From IMG/VR virus record IMGVR_UViG_3300025598_000078, positions 1-39,990 of that record: DNA of 39,990 nucleotides, one strand, 5' to 3'. Source of the stretch: a virus. Positions 38,350 through 39,990 of this stretch are shown piece by piece (within the stretch, counting starts at the first letter, position 1; the number at the start of each line of letters is the position of its first letter). Below the pieces are notes generated by a model. The model saw only the letters and a program-made list of their open reading frames with translations, searched no databases and was not told the origin of the DNA. The translations under genes and the position numbers were made by a program.

Positions 38350-38519
38350 TACTGTACTGTAGATTCAGTAGGTTCAACAGGTGCTTCTTGCTGAATTTGA
38401 GGTGCTACTTGAGTTTGTACTGCATTGATCAATTGTGCAACTTCAGTAAAAGGTTTAGTACCTAAATAACCAAGAATTGCATTGACGAGTTCAACTGTTA
38501 AATTTACGGATTGCATCAT
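38349..38519 (-). CDS. Small conserved phage protein, unknown
   Basis: A 56-residue protein (MMQSVNLTVELVNAILGYLG then a Q/P/E-rich tail) with AAGGA before its ATG. Sequence V-N-L-T-V-E-L-V-N-A-I-L-G-Y-L is like a short, common phage protein of unknown function near fibre and lysis genes. The Q/P/T-rich C-terminus is disordered. Confidence 0.55.
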   Translation of the reverse strand: MMQSVNLTVELVNAILGYLGTKPFTEVAQLINAVQTQVAPQIQQEAPVEPTESTVQ

Positions 38520-38568
38520 TGTTCCTTAAAAATATAGGCAAAATTACCTAAAAACATTATATACAAAA

Positions 38569-38895
38569 TTAAGATTGTGACCAAGGTAAAGGTTGTGCTG
38601 ATGGTGTAACAGGTGGATTAACAATGCTGTTAATTTGACCATCAATATTTGCATAATAATTTGCTTGATTATCAGTTGCAGAATTAATCCATCCCAAAAC
38701 TTCAGCTTGAGTTAATTCATTGTAAGGTATGTAGTTTGGTTCATTTTGCTCAGGTGTAAATTGAATGTTGCCACCAATTTCTGCTGTATGTGTACCATCT
38801 GTACCTGATACTGTAAAGATAACATTTACAACATAACCTGTTGGGTTAGGTACTGTAAACATCTGATTGATTGTGGTTGTATAAGTTGTTGCCAT
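38569..38895 (-). CDS. Small fibre-associated or virion protein (DUF7936-like)
   Basis: A 108-residue beta-rich protein (MATTYTTTINQMFTVPNPTG..., GGNIQFTPEQNEPNYIPYNELTQAEVLGWIN, then PPVTPSAQPLPWSQS). A similar small protein is common next to tail-fibre genes in water-borne phages; DUF7936-like is my best guess. The W-I-N segment preceded by an E-L-T-Q-A-E helix looks like that family. It lies downstream of the HNH gene. Confidence 0.45.
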   Translation of the reverse strand: MATTYTTTINQMFTVPNPTGYVVNVIFTVSGTDGTHTAEIGGNIQFTPEQNEPNYIPYNELTQAEVLGWINSATDNQANYYANIDGQINSIVNPPVTPSAQPLPWSQS

Positions 38896-38906
38896 TATTT
38901 ATTCTC

Positions 38907-39389
38907 CTATTTGTGCTTTGCAAAATTGCCGTGATATTTTTCTCTTGCCATGTGCGCCACTAAGTCGGCAAGTTCTAAATCTTCAAATACTCCAATGTAT
39001 TGACGCTGTTTATTTACCTGAACAGATACTTCATATTTCTTAATTCGTTCATGCCATTTAACATTTTTTGAGCCTGTAGTGTTATTGACTTGTATGCCTT
39101 TATTGCAATTATTTTGAGAATCAGTAGCAATACGCAAGTTCTCAATTCGGTTATCTAAACGATTGCCGTTAATATGGTCAATAATTTTAGGCAAAACACC
39201 ATGAAACATAAGGTAAATTAAATGATGTGTGCGGTACATTTTGTAATTGAAACGAACAGTTCTATAGCCAAAAGCATCTTCTCTACCAGCTTCTTCACCA
39301 GCTTTGATGCGGATTGACTTGACATACTTCCAATACAGCTTACCTTCTCTGTATTCAAAAGCATCTAGGACTTGTTGTTGAGTAATCAT
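38907..39389 (-). CDS. HNH homing endonuclease with AP2-like DNA-binding region
   Basis: A 160-residue protein starting at ATG 39389 (an in-frame TTG three codons earlier is unlikely). The central H-H-L-I-Y-L-M-F-H-G-V-L-P-K-I-I-D-H-I-N-G-N-R-L-D-N-R-I-E-N-L-R region is the classic HNH-3 motif with His-His, Asp-His-Ile-Asn and Asn. The C-terminal part (G-S-K-N-V-K-W-H-E-R-I-K-K-Y-E-V-S-V-Q and the Y-I-G-V-F segment) is an AP2/ERF-like DNA-binding domain. It probably invades phage genes near the fibre and is selfish rather than structural. Confidence 0.85.
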   Translation of the reverse strand: MITQQQVLDAFEYREGKLYWKYVKSIRIKAGEEAGREDAFGYRTVRFNYKMYRTHHLIYLMFHGVLPKIIDHINGNRLDNRIENLRIATDSQNNCNKGIQVNNTTGSKNVKWHERIKKYEVSVQVNKQRQYIGVFEDLELADLVAHMAREKYHGNFAKHK

Positions 39390-39390
39390 A

Positions 39391-39990
39391 TTATGCAAGA
39401 GTTAAAGATACTGAACGAGTTGTTCCGTCTGTTCCACGCACTTTAATTTTTAAAGTTGTGTTATTGGTTAATTCAAAAGTCATTTGAGAATTTGTGCCAA
39501 GAGTAGGCGCAGTTCCAGTAACAGTTTGAATTAAATTGCCATTATTGTCTATTTGTGTTCTTGGGTTGCCATCTCCATCGCTTAATACAATCCAGTTACT
39601 TGATGTACGGATGTCTAAGCCACCTTGATTGCCGTTAAACGAACCAAGAATTGCGTTTTTAGAGCCAGTTGTAATACTAGCTCCTGAATTAATACCAATA
39701 CAAGTGTTATATGTTCCGCTTGAAATATTAAAGCCAGCTACAGAACCAAGCAAAGTATTGTAACTACCAGTAGCATAATATCCAGCTTGATAGCCCATAA
39801 GGGTATTTTGTTGCGCTGTTGAGCCTGTGTATCCTGCTTGAAAACCAAATATAGCAAGTGAAGCACCAGTAGTATTACTATACCCAGCACTATAACCTAC
39901 TGCTGTGTTATTAGATGCGGTGGTATTTGCACCAAGAGAAAATTGTCCTATAGCAGTATTATTAGAACCACTTGTTACTACTCCAAGAGC
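39391..39990 (-). CDS. Tail fibre or adhesin-like protein, C-terminal part (partial)
   Basis: The reading frame enters from the right edge and stops at 39391, giving at least 199 residues. It contains several short repeats of the type N-T-A-x-G-x-x-A-G (NTAIGQFSLG, NTAVGYSAGYSNTTG, YNTLLGSVAGFN), like the trimeric YadA head. The C-terminal part has the T-G-T-A-P-T-L-G-T-N-S-Q-M-T-F-E-L segment of many phage fibre ends. Such fibres recognise the host surface. The start lies outside the window. It precedes the HNH gene by only a few bases. Confidence 0.7.
   Translation of the reverse strand, partial: ALGVVTSGSNNTAIGQFSLGANTTASNNTAVGYSAGYSNTTGASLAIFGFQAGYTGSTAQQNTLMGYQAGYYATGSYNTLLGSVAGFNISSGTYNTCIGINSGASITTGSKNAILGSFNGNQGGLDIRTSSNWIVLSDGDGNPRTQIDNNGNLIQTVTGTAPTLGTNSQMTFELTNNTTLKIKVRGTDGTTRSVSLTLA

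Overview
This 40 kb window is most of the genome of a contractile-tailed (myovirus-type) bacteriophage with an AT-rich genome. Packaging, head, neck, sheath, tube, tape-measure, spike and baseplate genes form one leftward block (bases 1 to 19926). No integrase, transposase, rRNA or tRNA was seen. The host is probably a beta- or gammaproteobacterium: the control region holds a 20-bp site matching the E. coli LexA (SOS) box consensus at 19 of 20 positions, and several small proteins carry lipoprotein-type signal peptides. No closer host call is possible from the sequence alone.

Layout. (1) 19.9 to 0 kb, minus strand: small and large terminase, portal, MuF-like protein, a very large protease/scaffold fusion with an embedded Nudix domain, cement protein, major capsid protein, neck proteins, sheath, tube, tail assembly chaperone with a programmed -1 frameshift, tape measure with a C-terminal M15 peptidase, baseplate hub, plug, spike, gp25-like wedge and baseplate J. 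The next gene starts at base 16 and leaves the window. (2) 19.93 to 20.92 kb: about 1 kb of non-coding control DNA with two 19-bp operator-like palindromes, a LexA box, three 18-bp direct repeats and a cluster of CCCCTAG motifs. (3) 20.92 to 24.36 kb, plus strand: a tight operon of about 14 small genes of unknown function, rich in CpG and GCGC and nearly all preceded by an AGAGGG-type ribosome binding site. Its non-coding borders carry perfect inverted copies of a 15-16 bp word. (4) 31.4 to 25.0 kb, minus strand: replication genes (DUF2800-like nuclease, a conserved protein, family A DNA polymerase, primase/helicase and a small basic protein). (5) 31.5 to 36.0 kb, plus strand: VRR-NUC nuclease, SNF2-type helicase and a string of small genes including two tiny lipoproteins. 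(6) 39.99 to 36.0 kb, minus strand: tail-fibre fragment, HNH endonuclease, small structural and membrane proteins, a three-segment holin and a GH19 endolysin.

How they work together. The replication genes form a nearly self-sufficient replisome, with polymerase, primase/helicase, nucleases and a second helicase. The rightward CpG-rich operon is placed like an early host-takeover or accessory module, and its promoter region carries the LexA box and the operators. These could link phage gene expression to host DNA damage. The late block builds the virion, and the far-right minus-strand genes lyse the cell. The fibre fragment runs off the right edge and a new gene runs off the left edge, so a circular or terminally redundant genome somewhat over 40 kb is plausible but not shown.
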